A stretch of 5,168 nucleotides of DNA from JBBRLG01 sp038231495 (GTDB lineage Bacteria > Planctomycetota > Planctomycetia > Gemmatales > Gemmataceae): assembly GCA_038231495.1 (NCBI GenBank), contig JBBRLG010000529.1, forward strand, positions 1-5,168. The letters are read 5' to 3'. The notes under the pieces were generated by a model that did not search any database, had not been told where the DNA came from, and worked only from the letters and a program-made list of their open reading frames with translations. Positions 1 through 4,882 of this stretch are shown here, piece after piece (the stretch's first letter is position 1; every line of letters begins with the position of its first letter). The position numbers and the translations under genes are program-made.

Positions 1-330
1 CGGAACATTTCAATGCTGGACCTGTCGGTGGAGCGGTTTGAGGAATGGCAGGAGCGGTCTTTCATCATGCAGTTTGACGGTGGATTGTCCTGGCCAGCGG
101 CGGAGCGGCCGGCCTTGGCCTTGGAAGGTCGGCAGCGGCGCAGGGGAGTTTTTCGAGTTCTTTGGCGCAGGCGGAGAGCCGGGGCGAAGCGAGGAGATCG
201 CTGGGTGCGCTAACAAGTGACCGTCAACGCCCTGCGCCTTCCGCCCGTGGTCCTGTCCACGCCACGCCGGCGCCGCCTTGGGCGCCTTCGGATGCTGCCG
301 GTGTTGATCGACAAACGGGGCATGGTTTGT
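1..330. other. Left flank without a confident gene
   Basis: A plus-strand frame is open from base 1 to the TAA at 211-213 (about 70 codons, with ATG at 13). It could be the tail of a gene entering from the left. However, the minus strand is also open across 10-216, the translation is dominated by Arg, Ala and Gly from codons forced by high GC, and no domain is recognisable. Bases 246-261 form a CGTGG/CCACG hairpin with a 6-nt loop, and 269-286 form a GGCGCC/GGCGCC hairpin with a 6-nt loop. Neither is followed by a T-run, so neither is called a terminator. I cannot say what this stretch does. Confidence 0.3.
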
Positions 331-355
331 TGCCGCGTAAGGACTTATACTGCGG
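331..355 (+). repeat. 25-bp direct repeat, copy 1
   Basis: This copy matches 541-565 at 23 of 25 bases. The differences are C/T at the fourth base and C/T at the twentieth. The core TAAGGACTTA is a dyad (TAAG-GA-CTTA) flanked by CCGC and GCGG, so the unit is an imperfect palindrome. The offset between copies is exactly 210 bp. In the plus frame shared by both copies it encodes RKDLYCG, and one of the two differences is synonymous (TAC/TAT). It could be a dispersed palindromic repeat, a recombination or regulatory site, or a duplicated peptide motif. The sequence alone does not decide. Confidence 0.7.
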
Positions 356-365
356 TTTAGCGTGA

Positions 366-584
366 AAACTGATCGATGGCGAAGAACTCCGTTTTCGCAA
401 AAGAGCCGAAAAACGAAAGAAACGGGGCGTCACGGCGCAACTCATAGACAGCGCAATTTTCATGTCCCCTGCCGTCGTGCGGGGACCTGCTGAGCTTGAC
501 GAACCTGACACCAAAAAAGGGCATGCGAGCCTTGGCCGGATGCTGCGTAAGGACTTATATTGCGGCATTGTAACTTCTCAATAA
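366..584 (+). pseudogene. Open frame running into the IS66 left end
   Basis: This plus-strand frame follows a TGA at 363-365 and stays open for about 72 codons until a TAA at 582-584. That stop lies inside the IS66 terminal repeat, so the last residues are IS-encoded. It has no ATG near its beginning; the first in-frame ATG is at 462-464. The amino-acid mix looks reasonable: a basic helix-like stretch (residues rich in RKRAEKRKKR) followed by a Pro/Asp/Glu-rich part and the RKDLYCG repeat motif. It may be the surviving 5' or middle part of a host gene cut by IS66, with its upstream part lost behind the TGA. The family is not recognised. A chance open frame is a real possibility. Confidence 0.25.
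541..565 (+). repeat. 25-bp direct repeat, copy 2
   Basis: This is the second copy of the repeat at 331-355 (23/25 identical). It ends only 4 bp before the left tip of IS66 at 570. The TAAGGACTTA dyad is unchanged between the copies. The proximity to the IS end raises the possibility that the palindrome acted as an insertion target, but IS66-family elements are not known for strict target choice, so this is only a suggestion. Confidence 0.7.
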
Positions 585-587
585 CCC
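570..587 (+). repeat. IS66 terminal inverted repeat (tnpC-distal end)
   Basis: This 18-bp tip starts GTAACTTCTC and is the exact reverse complement of 2362-2379. Similarity between the two ends stops sharply after base 18, as expected for a true terminal inverted repeat. Confidence 0.95.
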
Positions 588-657
588 GTGGTTGTGCCGC
601 AGGTAGGCGCGTACCGCGGTCGGGCGCGGCGATCCAGAGATCCTTCTCTTGGTTTTC

Positions 658-690
658 GCCGTGCCGAGCGTCGGCTCAGGTCGGCACGGC
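658..690 (-). terminator. Strong hairpin spanning the tnpC stop codon
   Basis: GCCGTGCCGA (658-667) and TCGGCACGGC (681-690) form a perfect 10-bp GC-rich stem with a 13-nt loop. The tnpC stop codon (676-678) lies in the loop. Read in the tnpC direction, the stem is followed by GAAAACC and not by a U-tract, so a classic intrinsic terminator is not shown. It may stabilise the mRNA 3' end, slow readthrough, or shield the gene from outside transcription. A shorter competing stem, GCCGA/TCGGC (663-667 with 671-675), is also possible. Confidence 0.35.
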
Positions 691-2313
691 TTGAGCTTTT
701 GTGGCGATGGCCTCCACAGCACGTTGGCGGATCAGGTCGGCCAAGCGTGGCATCTGGCCCAGCCCGCGAATGCGATCGCGGAGATAATCCCAGAAGCCGA
801 GGCCCAGCTTGCGGCAGGTCTTCTTCAAGCTGGCAAACGTGTCTCGACAACGCCGTCCGTCGTCGCTGCGTGTGCTGCCACTGATCTTGCGCTTTTTCAC
901 ATAATCGCGGATGTCCGATTCGCCGGCGTTGTTGTGCAGCGGCACCTTCGGCCGGACCAGCACCCGCAGCATATCCGCCTGGTGTTCACGCAGGTCCTTC
1001 AGCATTTGGTTGATGCTGGGATATACCGTCTGCTGGCTGCACAAGGCCTCGAAGCGAGCCGTCAACACCGGCACTTGATCCGGCTGCGGTTGTTGCTGAT
1101 ACGCTTTCAACGCCTGGTACAACTCCCAAATCTGCTGTCGGACCTGTTCGATGGCCACGCGATGTTGTTCGTTGTGCGGGATCATGCGGGCCAACGGTCG
1201 CTCGGCATGTATCCAGCAGGCGGCGTGGATCAAGATGTTGAACTGGCCGGCTCCATCGCTGAGCACCACCAGTTCCGGCGACACCCCGTGGTGAATCAGG
1301 CTGCCCAGCAACGCGCCTTCGGTGGTGCTGCGGATGAGCCGCGCTGCGGTAATATCCAAGACAGGCAAGCGTTCGTTCCAGGCGGCTGCATCGGTGAAGT
1401 GCGTGGGGCCGTTGGACAACGCGTCGATCACCGCGGCGGATAGTTCGTATTTTCGCCAGTACGCCACCGCGACCTCGTTGATAACGTAATCGCCGTGTTC
1501 GCCGCGCAACACCTTGAGGAAATTCAGCCGACTCTTGCTGTCGCTGCTGGCAAAGTAAGCGAAGAACTCGTTGCCGATGTGCGTGCAATAGCCGTTCTTG
1601 CCGTCGTGCCGGGCACCGGTGTCATCCACCTGGATGTAGCTCGCGGTGGTCAACCCCGCGCTGAGCAATTCCGCCTTCTCCTCATGAAAGATCTGCTTGT
1701 CTTCGGTGAGGAGGTGATTGATCTGCCCCGCCGAGATCACGATGCCGTGCTGGGCCAACTCCTCTTGCAGCAACGGTTGGGTGACGTGGTTGTGGTGATA
1801 CTGGTGCAGGATATGGCTGATGAGGTCCGGTCCAAAATGCTGGCCCGGCAACACCTCGGCGGGCAACGGTGCCAACAGGCTTTGACCAGCGGGCGTGAGG
1901 ATGCGTTCGCGGAGATAACGGGTGACTTCGGGGCGGATCACCAGTTCCTGAACGATGTATTCTTCGTAGCCCTTCGACACCGAACCAGCCGGCGGATCGG
2001 GGAAATCGATGCGCCGTTCGCGAGTGATGGTGAGCTGAGCGTTCTTGGGCTTTTTCTCCGACCCCGGGCGTTTTTTCTTCTCGCCGTCCGCGGGCGGCGG
2101 TTCCGGCGCCGGCTGTTCCAGTTGGCTGGGAGCGATCTTGGGCCGGGGCTTTTGCCCTTTGAGGATGGCGATCTCATCGCGAAGCTGCTGCACGGTCTCT
2201 TCGAGTTTGGCAATGCGATCTTGCTGCGCGCAGATTACCGCGAACAACGCTTCCACCAAAGGTGTCCGTTGCTCCAGCGGAATTTCCGGAAGTGGCAGAA
2301 GTCCATTCGCCAT
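676..2313 (-). CDS. IS66-family transposase (TnpC, ISBst12-like)
   Basis: This 545-aa DDE transposase catalyses strand transfer of its own element. Residues about 24-52 form a Leu/Ile heptad-rich coiled coil (multimerisation). Residues about 55-92 are a Pro/Lys/Glu-rich linker where classical IS66 proteins carry DNA-binding elements. The catalytic core shows the first acidic residue in IQVDDTGAR (D230/D231), the second in VVLSDGAGQF (D353), then CWIHAERPL (about 367-374, the family's CWxHxxR-like block), and the final glutamate in NNAGESDIR (E465), followed by the basic KKRKISGS stretch. No CxxC zinc-finger pair is visible in the N-terminal half. Length is normal for the family. The ATG at 2311-2313 is preceded by only a weak GAGG three bases upstream, which fits the poor translation common among transposases. 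The gene lies 70 bp downstream of the 65-aa host gene on the same strand, so host readthrough could feed it. Family assignment is secure; activity is not tested. Confidence 0.95.
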   Translation of the reverse strand: MANGLLPLPEIPLEQRTPLVEALFAVICAQQDRIAKLEETVQQLRDEIAILKGQKPRPKIAPSQLEQPAPEPPPADGEKKKRPGSEKKPKNAQLTITRERRIDFPDPPAGSVSKGYEEYIVQELVIRPEVTRYLRERILTPAGQSLLAPLPAEVLPGQHFGPDLISHILHQYHHNHVTQPLLQEELAQHGIVISAGQINHLLTEDKQIFHEEKAELLSAGLTTASYIQVDDTGARHDGKNGYCTHIGNEFFAYFASSDSKSRLNFLKVLRGEHGDYVINEVAVAYWRKYELSAAVIDALSNGPTHFTDAAAWNERLPVLDITAARLIRSTTEGALLGSLIHHGVSPELVVLSDGAGQFNILIHAACWIHAERPLARMIPHNEQHRVAIEQVRQQIWELYQALKAYQQQPQPDQVPVLTARFEALCSQQTVYPSINQMLKDLREHQADMLRVLVRPKVPLHNNAGESDIRDYVKKRKISGSTRSDDGRRCRDTFASLKKTCRKLGLGFWDYLRDRIRGLGQMPRLADLIRQRAVEAIATKAQAVPT

Positions 2314-2361
2314 GCCTCATAGCATAGGAACAGCCCCAGCGATCAGCTGCGCCTCTTTTCA

Positions 2362-2379
2362 GGGTTATTGAGAAGTTAC
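2362..2379 (-). repeat. IS66 terminal inverted repeat (tnpC-proximal end)
   Basis: This is the perfect 18-bp inverse of 570-587, ending in TTAC on the plus strand (GTAA tip read inward). The element's transposase promoter must lie between here and 2313. I see no convincing -35/-10 pair in that 66-bp leader. Confidence 0.95.
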
Positions 2380-2382
2380 TGC

Positions 2383-2580
2383 TCAAGTAACGGCCACAGT
2401 CGAAGTAGGCTCCCCTTCGTCTATCTGCATGCCCCAGGTTTGGCCATCGTCCTCGATGCCCGAGATGCCGGTCATCTTCTCGACTTCGGCGATGAGCTTC
2501 TTCGTGTCCCGCTGGAACTTTTCGATGCGCTTTATCTTCTTCTCGACGTCTGGAGTTATTTCTGGAGCGTCGTAATGCAT
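2383..2580 (-). CDS. Small acidic/helical protein of unknown function (65 aa)
   Basis: This is a short intact gene of unknown family. Residues about 8-38 are a charged amphipathic helix (EKKIKRIEKFQRDTKKLIAE), probably a coiled coil. They are followed by an acidic Gly-rich tail containing DDGQTWGMQIDEGE and a Thr/Val end. It has no signal peptide, membrane segment or cysteine. The ATG is well supported by AAGGAG with a 5-nt spacer. Upstream, on the same strand, the frame rebuilt across the ISKra4 insertion stops 21 bp before this ATG, as in an operon. The stop codon lies 3 bp outside the IS66 tip, so the protein end is just outside the element; whether the original C-terminus was longer cannot be told. 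Its codons are less GC-extreme than those of the transposases. Function unknown. Confidence 0.72.
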   Translation of the reverse strand: MHYDAPEITPDVEKKIKRIEKFQRDTKKLIAEVEKMTGISGIEDDGQTWGMQIDEGEPTSTVAVT

Positions 2581-2583
2581 GGA

Positions 2584-2591
2584 TTCTCCTT
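2584..2591 (-). promoter_or_regulatory. Ribosome binding site of the 65-aa gene
   Basis: On the minus strand AAGGAGAA is followed by TCC and the ATG at 2578-2580. The AGGAG core is 5 nt from the start codon. This near-ideal site is the main reason to treat the short ORF as a real gene. Confidence 0.75.
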
Positions 2592-2601
2592 TTGTTATTT
2601 C

Positions 2602-2667
2602 TCATCCTCCAGCGTAACCGGGTGGGATGGGACGTACAAGGTCGGTAGCGCGATGCCGTTCCGGCTC
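2602..2667 (-). pseudogene. 3' fragment of a small gene cut by ISKra4
   Basis: This is the C-terminal part (21 codons plus TGA) of a minus-strand ORF whose preceding part lies at 4593-4766. When the interval 2668-4592 is removed, the codon CAA at 4593-4595 is followed directly by GAG CCG GAA at 2659-2667, and the frame continues without a break to the TGA at 2602-2604. The encoded tail (EPERHRATDLVRPIPPGYAG, then G) has ordinary protein composition. The stop is 21 bp before the ATG of the 65-aa gene, consistent with adjacent cistrons. An alternative frame here ends in VTLEDEK at a TAA (2595-2597), but it does not join in phase with the other side. Family unknown. Confidence 0.5.
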
Positions 2668-2682
2668 GGGTGCAGTACATGG
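2668..2682 (+). repeat. ISKra4 left terminal inverted repeat
   Basis: The tip GGGTGCAGTACATGG matches the inverse of the right end (4578-4592) at 12 of 15 positions. The first six bases are identical. Identity is modest, so the exact end rests mainly on the restored target reading frame. Confidence 0.65.
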
Positions 2683-2765
2683 TTTGCAAGGGAGGCCGTT
2701 CGTCTGGTAGACTACCTCGGTCAAGCCGTTCTGCGTTTCGCCTTAACTTTAGCTGGGAGCCAGGG

Positions 2766-3170
2766 ATGGCACGCAACAAAAAACGGAGTCCGCAGGTAGA
2801 AGAAACACGCGCTTACCTCGAAGGCGTCGCCAAGAACCTTGCGGACCGCATCTGGGGACCCAAGGGGCCCGCCTGGGGTACTAAGCTGACTCAGCTGGAA
2901 GACCTCGTGGTCGAGATTCGCGAAGTCCTCGCCGAAAAAATGCTCGAACTCGGCCTGGAACGCCAGGCCCGCACGCCGGCCGCGGAACGGCCCCCAGCAT
3001 TTCAACAGTGCGCCGGTTGCGGCCAAGCAACGCCAGCCGATCCGGAAGAGCCGCTCGAGCCACGCCGCGTGCAAACGCGGGGCGGGGAGGCGCACTGGCA
3101 AGAACCCAAACATTACTGCCGCCGCTGTCGGCAGGCTTTTTTTCCCTCAGTCGAAGAGTCTCGGCCTTGA
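2766..3170 (+). CDS. ISKra4-family transposase, N-terminal frame
   Basis: This is the first 134-codon frame of the transposase; only about the first 125 residues are homologous protein, after which the frame drifts to a TGA. Residues about 1-65 are a charged helical region. A zinc-ribbon-like arrangement follows: CxxC at 82/85 (CAGC) and CxxC at 118/121 (CRRC), then QAFFP, the typical entry to the ISKra4 catalytic part. The ATG at 2766 is preceded by GGGAG with a 6-nt spacer. The natural continuation (FFPQSKSLGLE) is in the +1 frame from base 3142. One extra T in the 3137-3143 run causes the break. It could be a programmed recoding site, polymerase slippage, an inactivating mutation or a sequencing error. 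Confidence 0.85.
   Translation: MARNKKRSPQVEETRAYLEGVAKNLADRIWGPKGPAWGTKLTQLEDLVVEIREVLAEKMLELGLERQARTPAAERPPAFQQCAGCGQATPADPEEPLEPRRVQTRGGEAHWQEPKHYCRRCRQAFFPSVEESRP
3137..3143 (+). other. T7 run at the transposase frame break
   Basis: Seven T residues separate the two transposase frames. With six Ts, the reading GCT TTT TTC CCT CAG would give one uninterrupted protein of about 602 aa. The break falls exactly at this homopolymer, the kind of tract on which RNA polymerase or the ribosome can slip. A +1 ribosomal shift, or loss of one U during transcription, would restore the protein. Most known IS frameshifts are -1, so recoding is not assumed. Confidence 0.8.
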
Positions 3171-4575
3171 GCGGGCGCAGTACAGCAATGCTGTGCTGGC
3201 CAAGATCACGTACGCGGGCAGCAACCACACGTCCTACCAGCAGGCCCAAGCCGCTCTCGACCAACTCGCGGAACTCGACGTTTCCGATAAGCAAGTTCGC
3301 CGTCTTTGCAAACGGGTCGGTGACGAGCGTGTGGCCGAACGGGATGCCGCCGTCGCTGCCTACCAGGCGTTGCCGCTGGTGCAGCGGAAGTCCGCTCCCG
3401 CAGGCGTGGCAGCGCCTGCGGTGGCGGTGGTCAGTGTCGATGGCGGCCGCGTGCAGATTTTCGACAGGCCGCACGGCGCTGCGGCGCCGCCAGCCGCCGC
3501 CGAACCCGCTCCGGAAGCCGCGCTGGTCGTAACCGCGACGGCAGCGAGCGCTGGGGTCGCCGTGGTGCCAAGGCTGGAGCCAGCGGCGGACGGGCACATG
3601 CCTGCAGCCCCTGCTCCAGAGGCCGCCACGGCCGCGGCGGCTGGGGCGGAAGAGGAAGACGCGGAGCGCCGGGGGCGGTTCTGGCGTGAAGACAAGATCG
3701 GCCTGCTGCTGACCATGCACAGCGCGGAGTCGGCAGCGGATCCGTGCCCGCAGCTGCCCAAGACGTTCCTCCAGCCGACCCGGATGACCAAACTGGTGCG
3801 GGAGTTGAAGAAGCGGGCGCCGCCCCAGGAGGAAGCGGTCCAGCAGACCGCTGACCCCAACGCTGGCGCCGCGGCGTTGCGTGACAACGAGACACGCTGG
3901 CAGCCTCCGGAAGTGCAAACCAAACAGGTAGTGGCGACCCGGCGTTCGTGGGCCCAGTTTGGGCCGCTGGTGGCCACGGCAGCGTGGGCGCAAGGGTTTT
4001 TTACCGCCGCACGCCAGGCCTTTGTGGCCGACGGCGCGGAAAACAACTGGAGCCTGCATCGGCAGTTGTTTTCGTCCTTCGTGCCAATCTTGGATTTCAT
4101 TCATGGGTTGTCGTATGTGTTCGCTTCGGCCCTGGCGGGTCGCGGTTTCAAAGACGGCTGGGCAGTGTATGAGCGGTGGATCCAATGGGTGTGGTCCGGC
4201 GCCGTGGAACAGGTGCTGGCCGAGTTGGCGGTGCGTCAGGCCGAGTTGGGAACGCCAGCCCAGGACGAGCCCGAGGGGAGTCCGCGTGCTGTCGTCGCGC
4301 GGGCCTTGACCTACTTGCAAAACAACCAGGAGCGGATGCGCTACGCGGACTACCGGCGGCGCGGCTTGCCGATCACCTCGAGTTACGTGGAAAGCGCCGT
4401 CAAGCAGATCAACTACCGCGTCAAAGGAACGGAGAAATTCTGGAACGAGGCCGGTGCCGAACAACTTCTGCAACTGCGGGCCGACTATCTCAGCGACGGC
4501 GACGTCATGCAAGCCTATTGGGAACGTAGGGAAGTCAACGAAACTGGGTTAAATCGCTACCGCCGTACGGCCTAG
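3142..4575 (+). CDS. ISKra4-family transposase, catalytic frame
   Basis: This is the main catalytic part, about 477 codons from the frame break to TAG. It has no good start of its own; the earliest candidate is GTG at 3193 without a clear ribosome binding site, so expression probably depends on the upstream frame. The DDE triad is visible: D in VSVDGGRVQI (codon 3439-3441), D in FVADGAENNW (4030-4032), and E in SYVESAVKQI (4390-4392), followed by the family's RVKGTEKFW and LLQLRADYLSDGD blocks. Between the first D and FWREDKIGLLLT lies an Ala/Pro-rich low-complexity insert (about 3475-3660) with PAPEAA twice, longer than I would expect in this family. The combined protein would be about 602 aa with the triad near 225, 422 and 542. 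The stop codon lies close to the right terminal repeat. Confidence 0.88.
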   Translation, partial: FPQSKSLGLERAQYSNAVLAKITYAGSNHTSYQQAQAALDQLAELDVSDKQVRRLCKRVGDERVAERDAAVAAYQALPLVQRKSAPAGVAAPAVAVVSVDGGRVQIFDRPHGAAAPPAAAEPAPEAALVVTATAASAGVAVVPRLEPAADGHMPAAPAPEAATAAAAGAEEEDAERRGRFWREDKIGLLLTMHSAESAADPCPQLPKTFLQPTRMTKLVRELKKRAPPQEEAVQQTADPNAGAAALRDNETRWQPPEVQTKQVVATRRSWAQFGPLVATAAWAQGFFTAARQAFVADGAENNWSLHRQLFSSFVPILDFIHGLSYVFASALAGRGFKDGWAVYERWIQWVWSGAVEQVLAELAVRQAELGTPAQDEPEGSPRAVVARALTYLQNNQERMRYADYRRRGLPITSSYVESAVKQINYRVKGTEKFWNEAGAEQLLQLRADYLSDGDVMQAYWERREVNETGLNRYRRTA

Positions 4576-4577
4576 AC

Positions 4578-4592
4578 CCATTTTCCGCACCC
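4578..4592 (-). repeat. ISKra4 right terminal inverted repeat
   Basis: The tip CCATTTTCCGCACCC ends the element 17 bp after the transposase stop. It pairs with the left tip at 12 of 15 bases and with a second inverted copy at 4768-4788 at much higher identity (20 of 21 over 4572-4592). Confidence 0.7.
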
Positions 4593-4766
4593 TTGTCTTC
4601 GATGGTCGTGAAGAACAACAGTGGGTTGCTTTTTCAATCCTATGGGCATGGTCAAGTATCCGAAACGCTTGACCTGTTTGCCTATAATTACGGTGCGCCC
4701 ATCGATTCTGTCGGTGCGCGCCATGAGTGAGGCGCTGATTGGGCCATCCCACGACCACCAGCTACA
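4593..4766 (-). pseudogene. 5' fragment of a small gene cut by ISKra4
   Basis: This is 58 open codons on the minus strand, with a possible internal ATG at 4722-4724. Reading on from 4593 across the ISKra4 insertion to 2667 keeps the frame open to the TGA at 2602-2604. From the ATG the rebuilt protein would have 65 residues. It includes DRIDGRTVIIGKQVKRFGYL and MPIGLKKQPTVVLHDHRRQ, alternating hydrophobic and basic segments that look like a folded protein. Upstream of the ATG the frame is Trp-rich (SWWSWDG) and remains open until a TAG within the second ISKra4-like tip (4768-4788), so the true N-terminus may have been lost to that earlier insertion. There is no ribosome binding site before the ATG. 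No family recognised. Confidence 0.5.
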
Positions 4767-4878
4767 GGGGTGCGGAAAATGGGCCTAGAACGGGTAGCCA
4801 AATGGTGAACCGGTACGCTAAACCCTCCAGGCGAGGTACCAGGTTACGACGATGGCGGTCTCGCAATCGATTGATCAT
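4762..4878 (-). CDS. Possible truncated small ORF (38 aa)
   Basis: The ATG at 4876-4878 comes 4 nt after the stop of the 75-aa gene, a spacing typical of translational coupling. The upstream GAGGGA is too close to the ATG for a standard ribosome binding site. The product starts MINRLRDRHRRNLVPRLEG and continues AYRFTIWLPV; its last residues are read from the ISKra4-like tip at 4768-4788, so the gene is probably truncated there. It may once have been continuous with the Trp-rich frame at 4593-4766, which is now in a different phase. Function unknown; could be spurious. Confidence 0.28.
   Translation of the reverse strand: MINRLRDRHRRNLVPRLEGLAYRFTIWLPVLGPFSAPL
4768..4788 (-). mobile_element. 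Relic tip of a second ISKra4-type element
   Basis: These 21 bases are the inverse of 4572-4592 with one mismatch. Similarity continues three of four bases past the presumed tip (TTGT versus CTGT). The orientation means the body of the second element would lie to the right of 4768. I find no transposase remnant and no matching left end between 4789 and 5168, so only a terminal fragment seems to survive. Together with the intact right tip, the pair makes a 217-bp inverted-repeat structure (4572-4788) that could be mistaken for a MITE. Confidence 0.55.
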
Positions 4879-4882
4879 TCCC

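Larger units (their letters stand above)
570..2379 (-). mobile_element. IS66-family insertion sequence (ISBst12-like, single ORF)
   Basis: This is an 1810-bp element bounded by perfect 18-bp inverted repeats at 570-587 and 2362-2379. Both tips begin GTAA, as is typical of IS66. It contains one gene, a 545-aa TnpC-type transposase reading leftward. TnpA and TnpB, which accompany TnpC in classical IS66 elements, are absent; that single-gene layout defines the ISBst12-like branch. The non-coding ends are 66 bp upstream and 106 bp downstream of the gene. IS66 elements normally duplicate 8 bp of target, but here the outside octamers (562-569 GCGGCATT and 2380-2387 TGCTCAAG) do not match, so one or both flanks have been rearranged since insertion. 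The element looks intact and potentially active. Confidence 0.94.
2668..4592 (+). mobile_element. ISKra4-family insertion sequence
   Basis: This is a 1925-bp element carrying an ISKra4-type DDE transposase in two frames. The ends are imperfect inverted repeats: the left tip GGGTGCAGTACATGG (2668-2682) and the right tip read inward GGGTGCGGAAAATGG (4592-4578) match at 12 of 15. There is no target duplication, which is known for part of the ISKra4 family. Independent support for the boundaries is that deleting exactly this interval restores an open minus-strand frame. The 83-bp region between the left tip and the transposase holds a perfect GGTAG-A-CTACC dyad (2706-2716), possibly a transposase-binding or operator site. 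The element interrupts a small host ORF and lies opposite in orientation to the neighbouring IS66. Confidence 0.82.

Noticed and set aside
464..486. GTCCCC/GGGGAC hairpin in the left flank
   Set aside because: It is only a 6-bp stem with an 11-nt loop and no T-run or gene end nearby; expected by chance in GC-rich DNA.
224..568. Minus-strand 114-codon ORF covering both 25-bp repeats
   Set aside because: The apparent start is next to the IS66 tip, there is no ribosome binding site, the composition is Ser/Pro/Arg-rich and no domain is seen.
649..2322. Long plus-strand frames (649-1443 and 1495-2322) opposite the IS66 transposase
   Set aside because: They overlap the conserved catalytic blocks on the other strand, show no recognisable domain and do not form a continuous gene.
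2881..4512. Very long minus-strand open frame (543 codons) opposite the ISKra4 transposase
   Set aside because: It is antisense to clear DDE motifs. The product is Arg/Gly/Leu-rich with no domain, as expected for a GC-driven shadow frame.
4650..4688. Promoter/operator-like signals: GGTCAAG/CTTGACC dyad followed by TATAAT at 4683-4688
   Set aside because: The TTGACC to TATAAT spacing is only 8 bp, no gene follows on the plus strand, and the region is probably coding on the minus strand.
4602..4730. Plus-strand 42-codon ORF with natural-looking composition (ending GAPIDSVGARHE)
   Set aside because: It has no ribosome binding site. The opposite strand here is explained by the ORF rebuilt across ISKra4, which has stronger contextual support. 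It could be revisited if that reconstruction fails.
4808..4845. Imperfect stem AACCGGTAC / GTACCAGGTT downstream of the 75-aa gene as a terminator
   Set aside because: It has a bulge, a 19-nt loop and no T-run, and it lies within a possible coupled ORF.
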